Assembly: GCA_934593275.1 (NCBI GenBank)
Contig: CAKTQE010000023.1
Location: 1 to 29,883, forward strand
Length of the DNA stretch: 29,883 bases
Direction: 5' to 3'
Source of the DNA: an uncultured Oscillospiraceae bacterium
GTDB taxonomy: Bacteria > Bacillota > Clostridia > Oscillospirales > Oscillospiraceae
Part shown: piece by piece, positions 1 to 7,417 of the stretch
Position numbering within the stretch: the first letter of the stretch is position 1
How the letters are laid out: every line of letters starts with the position of its first letter
Program-made: the position numbers and the translations under genes
Notes under the pieces: generated by a model
What the model saw: only the letters and a program-made list of their open reading frames with translations
Told to the model about the DNA's origin: nothing
Database searches by the model: none

Positions 1-1782
1 GTACTGACATTGTACTGCGTTTTTAATGCCATTACCCCCTATGTGACGGTGTTCTTTTCCGCAAGAATTCTCCGGGAGCTGGCGGTGCTTCGCCGGGAAG
101 AACTGCTTTGGCGTTGGGTACTGGCAGGGGTTCTGTGTACGGCAGCGGCGGCCATGGGGAAAGCCCTGCTGGACAGACGCTATAACACGCTTCTTAGCGA
201 CCTGATTGGGCGAAAGGAGATCCTTTTTATCCGAAAAGCCTTTGACATGGACTATGGGGACCTGGACAAGCAGGAAAACCGGGATCTTCGGGATCAGATC
301 AAGGAGACCGAAAATTGGGCGGGCTTCGGCCTGGAACGGGTTCCCGATATTTACGCCGAAATTCTCACCGGTGTCATTGGTCTCATTAGCGGCATGGCCC
401 TGACGGTGCGCCTCTTTACCGTTCCTGTGCCGGAAAGCGGCGGCTGGCTGACGGTACTCAATCATCCGGTGTTTATTGTGGTTTTGGCAGCCGGAATCCT
501 GGCCGTCAGCATTCTGGCTGGGCATCTTGGTTCCAAGGTGAAGCTGTGTTGGACGGAGCTTACAGAGGAAGCCACCTTTGGAAACCGGCTGTTCAGTCAT
601 TTTGGATTTCTCGGCGGGGAAAAGAAGCGCAGCATGGACATTCGAATGAATGACCAGCAACGGCTGATCGGAGCCTACTGGAAAGAAAATTCGGCTGGAA
701 CCTTGGGAATTATCGGTAAAGCAGCCAGAGGAAAAATGGGATTATATGCCGCTTTGGGTGCCAGTGTCACCGCCCTGACCACCGGCATCATCTATCTGTT
801 CACCTGCCTGAAAGCCCTGGGCGGGGCCTTTGATGTGGGCAGCTGCACCCAGTACATCGGGGCCGCTACGGCCATGGTGGCCAATGTGTTTGCCCTGTCG
901 GACATTGCGGGCCTGCTGAAAGCCAATACGCCTTACCTGGAAAAGACCTTTGCCTATCTGGATATACCCAACGAAATGTATCAGGGCAGCCTGACCACTG
1001 AAAAGCGGTCAGACCGGGCGTATGATGTGGAGTTTCAGGATGTGTCCTTCCGTTACCCCGGCTCTCAAATCTGGGCCTTGCGCCATGTGAATATGAAGTT
1101 CAAAGTGGGAAAACGTCTGGCAATCGTGGGGGAAAACGGCAGCGGAAAAACCACCTTTATTAAACTGCTGTGCCGTCTTTATGACCCCCAGGAGGGGCAA
1201 ATTCTACTAAACGGCATTGACATCCGGAAGTACCGCTACGATGATTACATGGCCATTTTCTCCGTGGTGTTCCAGGATTTCCAGCTGCTTTGTCAGAGCC
1301 TGGGCAGCAATGTGGCGGGCAGCATGGACTATGACCGGGAGCAAGTCCAAAAGGCACTGGTAGATGCCGGGTTCGGTGACCGTCTGGAGCGTTTGCCCCA
1401 GGGACTGGATACGGTGCTTTATAAGGATTTGTCCGACGAGGGTGTGGAGATTTCCGGCGGGGAAGCCCAGAAAATCGCCATTGCCCGGGCCCTTTACAAA
1501 GATGCCCCGTTCATCATTCTGGACGAACCCACCGCCGCCCTGGACCCCATTACCGAGGCGGAGATTTACGGCAAGTTTGATAAAATCACCGGGGACAAAA
1601 CCGCCATTTACATTTCCCACCGTCTGTCCTCCTGCAAGTTTTGCGATGAGATCGCCGTGTTCCATGAGGGAAACGTGATCCAGCAGGGAAGCCATGAGAC
1701 CCTGGTGGCAGACAAGGCAGGAAAATACTACGCCCTCTGGAATGCCCAGGCCCAGTATTATACTAAGACTACATCGGAATAA
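1..1782 (+). CDS. ABC exporter, fused membrane and ATPase domains (5' partial)
   Basis: This is an ABC exporter half-transporter with a membrane domain followed by an ATPase; the substrate cannot be told from sequence. The frame is open to the window edge, and the first in-frame start-like codon is only a TTG at 10, so the true start probably lies just upstream. Counting from position 10, hydrophobic segments fill roughly residues 1-300. The ATPase has a Walker A GENGSGKTT at 374-382, a signature ISGGE at 481-485 in place of the usual LSGGQ, a Walker B FIILDE at 501-506 and an H-loop His at 537. About 590 residues are visible; family members are usually 570-620, so little is missing. Such half-transporters work as homo- or heterodimers, and a partner may lie upstream. 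A hairpin follows the stop. The family call is secure, the substrate unknown. Confidence 0.9.
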   Translation, partial: VLTLYCVFNAITPYVTVFFSARILRELAVLRREELLWRWVLAGVLCTAAAAMGKALLDRRYNTLLSDLIGRKEILFIRKAFDMDYGDLDKQENRDLRDQIKETENWAGFGLERVPDIYAEILTGVIGLISGMALTVRLFTVPVPESGGWLTVLNHPVFIVVLAAGILAVSILAGHLGSKVKLCWTELTEEATFGNRLFSHFGFLGGEKKRSMDIRMNDQQRLIGAYWKENSAGTLGIIGKAARGKMGLYAALGASVTALTTGIIYLFTCLKALGGAFDVGSCTQYIGAATAMVANVFALSDIAGLLKANTPYLEKTFAYLDIPNEMYQGSLTTEKRSDRAYDVEFQDVSFRYPGSQIWALRHVNMKFKVGKRLAIVGENGSGKTTFIKLLCRLYDPQEGQILLNGIDIRKYRYDDYMAIFSVVFQDFQLLCQSLGSNVAGSMDYDREQVQKALVDAGFGDRLERLPQGLDTVLYKDLSDEGVEISGGEAQKIAIARALYKDAPFIILDEPTAALDPITEAEIYGKFDKITGDKTAIYISHRLSSCKFCDEIAVFHEGNVIQQGSHETLVADKAGKYYALWNAQAQYYTKTTSE

Positions 1783-1789
1783 AAAACCT

Positions 1790-1815
1790 GAGCGGCCCGG
1801 ATTTTTGGGCCGCTC
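1790..1815. terminator. Inverted repeat after the ABC exporter gene
   Basis: A perfect 9-bp stem (GAGCGGCCC at 1790-1798, GGGCCGCTC at 1807-1815) encloses an eight-base loop containing TTTTT. No T-run follows on the plus strand. A run of A precedes it, so as an intrinsic terminator it looks better for minus-strand transcripts. It probably marks the end of the exporter transcript. Confidence 0.5.
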
Positions 1816-1826
1816 CAATTCTACAG

Positions 1827-1855
1827 TTGACACCGGGGGAAAGAAGCGATAGTAT
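1827..1855 (+). promoter_or_regulatory. Candidate promoter for the sirtuin gene
   Basis: TTGACA at 1827-1832 and TAGTAT at 1850-1855 are separated by 17 bases. The predicted start of transcription falls only about 15 bases before the ATG at 1878, leaving a very short leader that barely contains the AGGAGG. This makes the call tentative. Confidence 0.45.
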
Positions 1856-1877
1856 AAAAATAACAGGAGGTGGTCTT

Positions 1878-2591
1878 ATGGATCAACTGGAAACCCTTCG
1901 CACCTGGGTGGAGGAAAGCTCCAACATTGTGGCCTTTACAGGGGCGGGTGTCAGTACGGAAAGCGGCGTCAAGGATTTTCGCAGTAAAGACGGCCTTTAC
2001 AGCCAGAAGTTCGATTATCCCCCGGAAACCATCATCAGCCATAGCTTTTATCTCCAAAACCCAGAGTATTTTTTCAGGTTTTACCGGGAGAAGATGATGC
2101 CTTTGGAGGTTGAACCGAACATTACCCACTATACCCTGGCAAAGTGGGAGCAAGAGGGCCGTCTCCAGGCAGTGGTGACCCAAAACATCGATGGACTCCA
2201 CCAAAAGGCCGGTTCCAAGCGGGTCTACGAGCTTCATGGCTCCATTCTGCGCAATTACTGTACCCGGTGCGGAAAATTCTATCCGGCGGAGTTTGTGAAA
2301 AACGCCCCGGGCATTCCCCGCTGTGACTGCGGCGGCATCGTCAAGCCGGATGTGGTGCTTTATGAAGAGGGTCTCAACCAAAAGGTGGTGGAGGGGGCCT
2401 TGGAGGCCATCTGTCAGGCGGACTTGCTGCTGGTGGCAGGTACCAGCCTGACCGTCTATCCTGCGGCGGGCTTCCTGCGGTATTATGCCGGAAACCGCCT
2501 GGTCCTCATCAACCGGGACCCCACCCCTTATGATGACCGTGCAAACCTGGTCTTCCACGACAGCCTGGGTTCCGTCCTTAGCAAACTATAA
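1878..2591 (+). CDS. NAD-dependent protein deacylase, sirtuin family
   Basis: This Sir2-family enzyme removes acyl groups from lysines using NAD+, releasing nicotinamide and O-acyl-ADP-ribose. The start at ATG 1878 is set by AGGAGG at 1865-1870; earlier in-frame codons have no ribosome site. The 237 residues match small bacterial sirtuins. Visible motifs are the NAD loop GAGVSTESG (22-30) with DFRS (33-36), TQNIDG (101-106), the catalytic His at 120 in ELHGS, a zinc site formed by Cys 128, 131, 149 and 151 (a CxxC and a CxC), and GTS at 188-190 with IN at 211-212. It stands alone between a hairpin and a terminator, so it is probably monocistronic. Whether it prefers acetyl or longer acyl groups cannot be judged. 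Confidence 0.93.
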   Translation: MDQLETLRTWVEESSNIVAFTGAGVSTESGVKDFRSKDGLYSQKFDYPPETIISHSFYLQNPEYFFRFYREKMMPLEVEPNITHYTLAKWEQEGRLQAVVTQNIDGLHQKAGSKRVYELHGSILRNYCTRCGKFYPAEFVKNAPGIPRCDCGGIVKPDVVLYEEGLNQKVVEGALEAICQADLLLVAGTSLTVYPAAGFLRYYAGNRLVLINRDPTPYDDRANLVFHDSLGSVLSKL

Positions 2592-2597
2592 AAGATT

Positions 2598-2626
2598 GCC
2601 TCCCCTTATTTTGGGGAGGCATTTTT
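2598..2626 (+). terminator. Rho-independent terminator after the sirtuin gene
   Basis: GCCTCCCC (2598-2605) pairs with GGGGAGGC (2613-2620) and is followed by ATTTTT. The convergent thrE-like gene ends inside the loop: its TAA is read from 2608 to 2606. Confidence 0.85.
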
Positions 2627-3853
2627 CTTGAGGCGGGCGGCCTTTTGGCCGTAGTAGATTTTGACCAGGCTGGATACCAGAATGATGCTGGCCGCCATGA
2701 TCCCGGTGGTCTGGGCGGTGAGAAGCCCCTGGGTCACAAAGTGGTCCATGGCCCGGTCAGTGGCGTAGACCATGGTGTAGTAGAGACTGGCCCCGGGAAT
2801 CAGGGGGATAATGGACACCACCAGATAGCAAATGGTAGGGTATTTCCGAACCCGGGCCATGATTTCCGAGTAGAGTGCCGAGAACATGGTACCCAGGAAA
2901 ATGGCACTGTCCGGGGAAAGCCCCCACTTGTGGGCCAGATAGTAGGTGGCATAGGAGGCAATGCCCCCCAGGGCGCACAGGAACATACCGGGGCCATGGA
3001 TGTTAAACAAAATGGAAAACCCAACGCAGCCCAGAAAAGAAGCGATACACAGCATGAAAAGCCCATAGTCCATAGGTGGCGTCACTGACGGCAGACCCAC
3101 CAGCCGGACAATGAGATTTCTGGCTCCGGCGGAGCCTAGGGCCATGGAGCCTGCAATCAGCAGCACCTGCACACATTTGTTGATACCGGAGTTGATGTCC
3201 CCGTAAATCATATCCCGCAGGGCGTTGGTAAATACCAGCCCCGGCACCAGAATCATCATGCCGCCGATGATCACAGTATCGGAATTTCCCACCCATCCCA
3301 GGGCATTCATGCCGTAAGCCGCCAGGGACATGAGAAAGGAGGAAGCCAGGGTACTGAATATGGGGTTGGCGTTTACAAGACTTGTAAACCGGGTGGCAAA
3401 GGCGATGAGGATGCCGCAAAGTCCTGCCAATAGCGCGTCACCGGTGCTACACCCAAAGAGCAGTCCAAAACCGGCGGCCCCCAGAAAATGGCCCAATAAA
3501 CTCATGGGAAGGCTGTAATACTGCACGGAGGCCTTGGTTCTTTCCAGCATTTCCAGGGCCTTCTCCGGCTTGGGCCGGGTGGTGCAAATGGTGCGGCTCA
3601 GGGCGTTCAGCCGTTCTACGGCATCAAAGTTATTGCCGTGGGTACCGATCATCCGCATACGGGTAATTGGCTCTCCGGTTTCGGACAGCACGCTGACGAT
3701 CAGGTAATTGGGCAGGGCCGCTACCTCCGGGGCCAGTCCGTAAGCACGGAGAATGTGCTTGACGGTTTCCTCCACCCGGTAGGTCTCTCCGCCGCTGAGG
3801 GCGATCTCATAGGCAAGATCCGTGGCAAGGTCCAGTAAAAGATGTTCATTCAT
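2606..3853 (-). CDS. Threonine/serine exporter, ThrE family (two-domain fusion)
   Basis: This is a membrane protein of the ThrE family, whose studied members export threonine and serine. The start is placed at the ATG read from 3853 (MNEHLLLDL), with a GGGGAGA ribosome site just before it. Longer in-frame extensions run back into the upstream gene's terminator. The 415-residue product has the soluble N-terminal ThrE/DUF1212 part with ALSGGETYRVEET at about 18-30, then about ten hydrophobic segments with MILVPGLVFTNALRD near the middle. Many Firmicutes split the two halves (YjjP- and YjjB-like); here they are fused. The gene lies downstream of the degV-like gene but is separated from it by a strong terminator, so readthrough or an unseen promoter must supply it. 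Substrate is family inference. Confidence 0.85.
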   Translation of the reverse strand: MNEHLLLDLATDLAYEIALSGGETYRVEETVKHILRAYGLAPEVAALPNYLIVSVLSETGEPITRMRMIGTHGNNFDAVERLNALSRTICTTRPKPEKALEMLERTKASVQYYSLPMSLLGHFLGAAGFGLLFGCSTGDALLAGLCGILIAFATRFTSLVNANPIFSTLASSFLMSLAAYGMNALGWVGNSDTVIIGGMMILVPGLVFTNALRDMIYGDINSGINKCVQVLLIAGSMALGSAGARNLIVRLVGLPSVTPPMDYGLFMLCIASFLGCVGFSILFNIHGPGMFLCALGGIASYATYYLAHKWGLSPDSAIFLGTMFSALYSEIMARVRKYPTICYLVVSIIPLIPGASLYYTMVYATDRAMDHFVTQGLLTAQTTGIMAASIILVSSLVKIYYGQKAARLKKNASPK

Positions 3854-3865
3854 GGCATTCTCCCC

Positions 3866-3895
3866 AAAAAAGCCACCGGAAGCAGCTCCGGTGGC
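3866..3895 (-). terminator. Rho-independent terminator after the DegV-family gene
   Basis: On the minus strand a 9-bp stem (GCCACCGGA at 3872-3880 with TCCGGTGGC at 3887-3895) is followed by six T residues (the A-run at 3866-3871). It lies between the DegV-family gene and the ThrE-family gene. Confidence 0.87.
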
Positions 3896-3906
3896 CGAAA
3901 AAAAGA

Positions 3907-4749
3907 TCAGACTCGGGCAAAGATAATGCCCAGGGTATTGGGTCCGCAGTGGCAGGAAACGGTACACCCGGCTTCCGCCTCGTAAACCGTGGCAAAGGGC
4001 GCGAACTGCGCAATGGCCTCTTGAACGGCGGCGAGGATCTGGTCTTCCACCTGGGTGTGGGTCAGGAGGAGTACGCTGTGGTCAATATCGTCCTGCTGGC
4101 TCAGCTTGTCCTGAATGTAGTGGGTCAGGCACTTGTCGAAGTGACCCCGGTATTTTTTGCCAACGCTCATTTTGCCCTCCCGCAGTTCAATGCAGGGCTT
4201 CAGATTCAGCAGGTTTGCCCCCAGGGCCGTGGCAGTGGAGCAGCGGCCACCCTTGGCCATGTAGTCCAGCCGGTCCAGCACAAAGCTGATGTCAATTTTG
4301 GAGCGGTAGGCTTCCAGTTCCTCCAGAATATCGTCCAGCCCCATACCCTCCTGGGAAAGCTGTGCGGCTTTCAGGACCATCAGACCGTGGCCGCTGCTGA
4401 GGCTCTGGGAGTCTACGACCCGGACATTGGAAAAACTCTGGGCGGCCAGGTAGGCGTTCTGGAAGCTGGAAGAAAAGCCGGAGCCCAGGCTGATGTGCAG
4501 AACGCCGTCATAGTCTTCTGCAAACTTGGAAAACAACTCCTGGTATACGGCCACACTTCTGGCGGCAGTGGAGCAAAGCGCCCCGCCGTTCTCCACATGG
4601 GCGAAAATATCCCGGGGGGTAATGGTCACATTGTCTAAAAACTCCTCGTCCTCTTTCATAACGATCAGAGGAACCAGGTCAATATGGTATTGTTCCAGTA
4701 CGGAAGCGGGCAGATCACAGGTGCTGTCAGAGGTGATTTTGATGTTCAT
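3907..4749 (-). CDS. DegV family fatty-acid-binding protein (FakB-like)
   Basis: DegV proteins bind a single fatty acid. In Firmicutes the FakB members present it to the kinase FakA, feeding exogenous fatty acids into phospholipid synthesis. The 280-residue length is typical. The N-terminus MNIKITSDSTCDLP is the canonical opening. A HISLGSGFSSSFQNA segment near 120 corresponds to the family's lipid-headgroup loop, and RLDYMAKGGRCS lies near 160. The usual TSQPS-like loop is here CSTAARS. The start at 4749 has GAAAGGA upstream. A strong terminator follows. No fakA is in the window, so the role is by family only. Confidence 0.9.
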   Translation of the reverse strand: MNIKITSDSTCDLPASVLEQYHIDLVPLIVMKEDEEFLDNVTITPRDIFAHVENGGALCSTAARSVAVYQELFSKFAEDYDGVLHISLGSGFSSSFQNAYLAAQSFSNVRVVDSQSLSSGHGLMVLKAAQLSQEGMGLDDILEELEAYRSKIDISFVLDRLDYMAKGGRCSTATALGANLLNLKPCIELREGKMSVGKKYRGHFDKCLTHYIQDKLSQQDDIDHSVLLLTHTQVEDQILAAVQEAIAQFAPFATVYEAEAGCTVSCHCGPNTLGIIFARV

Positions 4750-4819
4750 ACGGAATCCTTTCTCACAAAATTAACATAGATTTTACATTGTTATCCCATA
4801 GAAGAACGGAAAGTCCCCC

Positions 4820-4847
4820 TTGTTTTCTTTCAAACATATGGTAGAAT
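4820..4847 (+). promoter_or_regulatory. Promoter for the HMA protein / hydrolase operon
   Basis: TTGTTT (4820-4825), a 16-base spacer and TAGAAT (4842-4847). Transcription would begin near 4854, exactly at the edge of the structured leader described next. Confidence 0.6.
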
Positions 4848-4851
4848 AGTA

Positions 4852-4936
4852 TCATACGGCGGGAAAGGTGTCAATCCTTTTTTGTGACGCTGCCCGCGGT
4901 ATCAATTGGAAATCCGGTCAGCCGGAGTCAGGAGGA
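4852..4936 (+). promoter_or_regulatory. Structured leader resembling a short cobalamin-type riboswitch
   Basis: The leader between promoter and start codon carries, in order, GGGAAAGGTGTCAATCC, then GACGCTGCCCGCGG, then AATCCGGTCAGCCGGAG and GTCAGGAGG. These recall blocks of cobalamin aptamers as I remember them: GGGAA..GGTG..AATCC, CTGCCC.CGC and the terminal GTCAGGA. Visible pairing: GCGGG 4859-4863 with CCCGC 4893-4897 (P3-like), AAAGG 4864-4868 with CCTTT 4876-4880 around TGTCAAT, and CCGG 4914-4917 with CCGG 4922-4925. The ribosome site AGGAGG overlaps the last block, which would suit translational control. It is shorter than classical B12 aptamers and I could not fold it or run a covariance search. 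Chance resemblance is possible. Confidence 0.4.
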
Positions 4937-4943
4937 AACAGCA

Positions 4944-5141
4944 ATGGAAATTGTTATTCATGTAGAAGGTATGATGTGCAAGCACTGTGCGGCCCGGGTG
5001 GAAAAAGCCTGTCTGGCCGTGGCGGAAACCACCGGTGCAGAGGTGAATTTGCAGGAAAAGACCGTGACCGTCCGTGGAAACGCCGGTCGGGAAGTTTATG
5101 AAAAGGCTATTACAGACGCGGGCTACCAGGTAAAGGAGTAA
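4944..5141 (+). CDS. Heavy-metal-associated (HMA) domain protein, CopZ-like
   Basis: This 65-residue protein is a single HMA fold, the type used by small copper chaperones such as CopZ. ATG 4944 is fixed by AGGAGG at 4930-4935; an in-frame GTG at 4884 has no ribosome site and would run through the structured leader. The metal loop GMMCKHC gives CxxC with Lys-His between the cysteines, where copper chaperones more often have a small residue and Ser/Ala-Asn (e.g. MxCxxC), so metal identity is uncertain. No CopA-type ATPase is adjacent. The next gene, a hydrolase, begins four bases after the stop and shares the transcript. Confidence 0.88.
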   Translation: MEIVIHVEGMMCKHCAARVEKACLAVAETTGAEVNLQEKTVTVRGNAGREVYEKAITDAGYQVKE

Positions 5142-5145
5142 GCCT

Positions 5146-6072
5146 ATGCGTACTGAGTTTACGATCCCCTCCAACGGCATTGGAAACCTGCACTGCTGCC
5201 GGTGGACACCGGAAGAGGCACCCAAAGCGGTGGTGCAGATCGTCCACGGCATTGCGGAGTATATAGAGCGGTATGATGACTTTGCAAACTACCTCAATAG
5301 CCTGGGCTATGTGGTGGTGGCGGAGGACCATATGGGCCATGGCCAGTCTGTGGGCGAACAGGGTACCCAGGGCTATTTTGAGGGCGGCTGGTTTATAGCT
5401 GTCAGTGACAGCTATAGCCTCCTGCGGAAAACAAAGGGGGAGTACCCCCAGATTCCCTACATTCTCTTTGGCCACTCCATGGGTTCTTTTATGGCCCGGA
5501 CCATTTTAGAGGTTTACCCGGACAGCGGCATTACCGCCGCGGTGATTTGCGGCACCGGCTGGCAGCCCCGGGCCATGCTGCCGGGGGCCATCGGCATCTG
5601 CGCTCTGGCCTGCAAAAAGGTGGGGGAGAAGAACCCCAGCGAAACGCTGCAAAACCTGGTGTTCGGCAGCTACAATAAGCGGGTAGAGCATCCCAGAACG
5701 GAATACGACTGGCTGACAAGAGATGCCAAGGAAGTGGATGCCTACATTGCCCACCCCAGCTGCGGCTTTATGGCCACCACAGGCCTGCTGCGGGATATGC
5801 TTACCGGTATCCAGTTTATTGAGCGGAAAGAAAATCTGGCGAAAATGAACAAGGATCTGCCGGTGCTGTTCATTGCCGGCGGTGATGACCCGGTGGGTGC
5901 TTACGGAAAGGGCGTTCTGCGGGCCGTAGAGGAGTTCCAAAAGGCCGGTATGAAAGATGTGGAAAAACGCATCTTCCCCTTGGGCCGCCATGAGATTTTG
6001 AACGAGATCAATCGGCAGGAAATCTACGAATTCACCTCCAACTGGATGGACCGACAGGTGGAAAAGAAGTAA
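5146..6072 (+). CDS. Alpha/beta hydrolase, lysophospholipase/monoglyceride lipase-like
   Basis: This is a serine hydrolase of the Hydrolase_4 group (lysophospholipase L2 / monoacylglycerol lipase relatives), probably a cytosolic esterase or lipase. All parts of the triad are visible: Ser111 in GHSMGS (109-114), Asp248 in GGDDPV (245-250) and His282 in GRHEILNE (280-287). The oxyanion-side motif VHGIAEYIERYDDFA begins at 33, and EDHMGHGQS spans 60-68. The 308-residue length is typical. ATG 5146 has GGAG overlapping the end of the HMA gene, four bases after its stop, so the pair is co-transcribed. The natural ester substrate is unknown. Confidence 0.92.
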   Translation: MRTEFTIPSNGIGNLHCCRWTPEEAPKAVVQIVHGIAEYIERYDDFANYLNSLGYVVVAEDHMGHGQSVGEQGTQGYFEGGWFIAVSDSYSLLRKTKGEYPQIPYILFGHSMGSFMARTILEVYPDSGITAAVICGTGWQPRAMLPGAIGICALACKKVGEKNPSETLQNLVFGSYNKRVEHPRTEYDWLTRDAKEVDAYIAHPSCGFMATTGLLRDMLTGIQFIERKENLAKMNKDLPVLFIAGGDDPVGAYGKGVLRAVEEFQKAGMKDVEKRIFPLGRHEILNEINRQEIYEFTSNWMDRQVEKK

Positions 6073-6139
6073 ATGTCCGTTTTATTGGACCGAATGTATG
6101 AGATACTGACCGCACCAAAACAAAGGAGCGGTGACGGTT

Positions 6140-6256
6140 ATGTATTCCATGCGTTATGTCCACGGACATGTTCAGGTTTATGATGAAAGAGGAAGATTCC
6201 TGTTTTCTGCGGACAGCGAGCGGGAAGCCAGGGAGGAACTGGAGGACTATGCGTAA
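6140..6256 (+). CDS. Small acidic protein of unknown function, 38 residues
   Basis: A short open frame begins at ATG 6140 and ends at TAA 6254-6256. It is preceded by AAAGGAG at 6122-6128. The product opens MYSMRYVHGHVQVYDERG and continues FLFSADSEREAREELE to a C-terminal DYA. It reads as a strand-turn-strand segment followed by an acidic amphipathic helix. Its stop overlaps the truA start by eight bases (ATG 6249), so translation of the two is probably coupled, which supports the frame being real. I recognise no assigned function. Confidence 0.7.
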   Translation: MYSMRYVHGHVQVYDERGRFLFSADSEREAREELEDYA

Positions 6257-6980
6257 TCTGCGCCTGGATATTTGCTATGACGGCACCCGTTACCGGGGCT
6301 GGCAGCGGCTGCCCGGGGTGGAGGGAACCATTCAGGGAAAGCTGGAAACGGCACTGAGCCGTATTTTGCAGGAGACCGTTACCCTCAGCGGCAGTGGCCG
6401 TACCGATGCCGGGGTTCATGCGGCCCATCAAATCGCCAATTTTCACTGCGAAAGCCCCAAGTCCTGCCAGGAGATCCTGCATGAACTTCGCAGGTATCTG
6501 CCGGAGGACATCGGCATATATTCCTGCCAGGAGGCATCTCCCAGGTTTCACGCCCGGCTCAACGCCACGGGAAAAACCTATCGCTACCGCATCTGGAACA
6601 GTGAGGACCCTTGCGTTTTTGAACGCAGATACCTGTGGGCCTTGCCGGAACGGCTGGATGTGGAGGCCATGAACCGGGCCGCCCAGCACCTGGTGGGAAC
6701 CCATGATTTTTCCTGCTTTTGCGGGAACAGCAAAATGAAAAAATCCACCGTCCGCCGCATTGACTGTATCAGCCTGACCCGTCAGGGCCAGGAACTGCTG
6801 ATTGCCGTTACGGGTAACGGCTTTTTGCAGAATATGGTGCGGATCCTGGTGGGGACCCTGGTAGAGGTCGGCACCGGCCAGCGGGGAGAGAACCTCGACA
6901 GCCTGTTTGGCCAAAAGCGGGAGAAAGCCGGTTTCCTGGCACCGCCCCAGGGTCTTTGTCTGATGGAGGTAACCTATTGA
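6249..6980 (+). CDS. truA: tRNA pseudouridine(38-40) synthase TruA
   Basis: TruA converts uridines 38-40 of the tRNA anticodon arm to pseudouridine. The product has 243 residues, the usual length. It starts MRNLRLDICYDGTRYRGWQ, the family N-terminus, and carries the catalytic Asp53 in GSGRTDAGVHA (48-58). NGFLQNMVRILVGTL near the end is the conserved C-terminal block. An in-frame ATG at 6156 exists, but it lies inside the small upstream gene and would add an unrelated leader; ATG 6249 matches the family. Its TGA overlaps the TTG start of the next gene, so this is a tight operon. Confidence 0.96.
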   Translation: MRNLRLDICYDGTRYRGWQRLPGVEGTIQGKLETALSRILQETVTLSGSGRTDAGVHAAHQIANFHCESPKSCQEILHELRRYLPEDIGIYSCQEASPRFHARLNATGKTYRYRIWNSEDPCVFERRYLWALPERLDVEAMNRAAQHLVGTHDFSCFCGNSKMKKSTVRRIDCISLTRQGQELLIAVTGNGFLQNMVRILVGTLVEVGTGQRGENLDSLFGQKREKAGFLAPPQGLCLMEVTY

Positions 6981-7318
6981 ACATCCAGATATTTGGAAAG
7001 AGCAAATGCTTCGACACCAAAAAGGCGGAGCGGTATTTTAAGGAGCGTCGGATCTCCTTTCAGTCCATTGACTTAAAACGCTATGGCATGTCCGGCAGGG
7101 AGTTTGACAGTGTGGTGAGAGCCGTGGGCGGCATTGACAACCTCATCGACTGGGAGAATAAATCCCAGGAGGTCACCAACATGAAATACATGTCCGATGC
7201 CCGCACCAAAGAGGACAAGGTTTTTGAGGAACCCCTACTGATGAAAACCCCGGTGGTGCGCAACGGAAACAAGGCAACCGTTGGCTACTGCCCGGAAATC
7301 TGGGCTACCTGGGAATAA
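6977..7318 (+). CDS. ArsC/Spx-family thioredoxin-fold protein
   Basis: This 113-residue protein belongs to the ArsC family (ArsC, YffB and Spx relatives). TTG 6977 is taken as the start because GGAGG at 6965-6969 lies seven bases upstream and the resulting N-terminus MNIQIFGKSKCFDTKKAERYF matches the family exactly. Cys11 occupies the arsenate-reductase nucleophile position. The Spx CxxC is absent because residue 14 is Thr. TPVVRNG at 91-97 is the conserved cis-Pro region. No ars operon genes are near, so arsenate reduction should not be assumed; a redox or mixed-disulfide role is equally possible. The TTG codon overlaps the truA TGA. Confidence 0.85.
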   Translation: MNIQIFGKSKCFDTKKAERYFKERRISFQSIDLKRYGMSGREFDSVVRAVGGIDNLIDWENKSQEVTNMKYMSDARTKEDKVFEEPLLMKTPVVRNGNKATVGYCPEIWATWE

Positions 7319-7335
7319 ACAGAGAATTCATTACA

Positions 7336-7374
7336 AAAGCAGCTGCTAAACAAATAGCGGCTGCTTTTCTTTTC
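7336..7374 (+). terminator. Rho-independent terminator after the ArsC-like gene
   Basis: AAAGCAGCTGCTA (7336-7348) pairs with TAGCGGCTGCTTT (7355-7367) with one G-T wobble, and a T-rich tail TCTTTTC follows. It ends the HMA-to-ArsC transcript. Confidence 0.87.
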
Positions 7375-7417
7375 TAAAATCCGCACGATCAATGATTAGG
7401 AAGTTTTGGGAGGGTTC

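Noticed and set aside
4884..4943. GTG start at 4884 for the HMA gene
   Set aside because: No ribosome site; it would translate the structured leader. ATG 4944 has AGGAGG at ideal spacing.
6156..6248. Extended truA start at ATG 6156
   Set aside because: The extra residues are not part of TruA, the ATG lies inside the small upstream gene, and ATG 6249 gives the canonical N-terminus.
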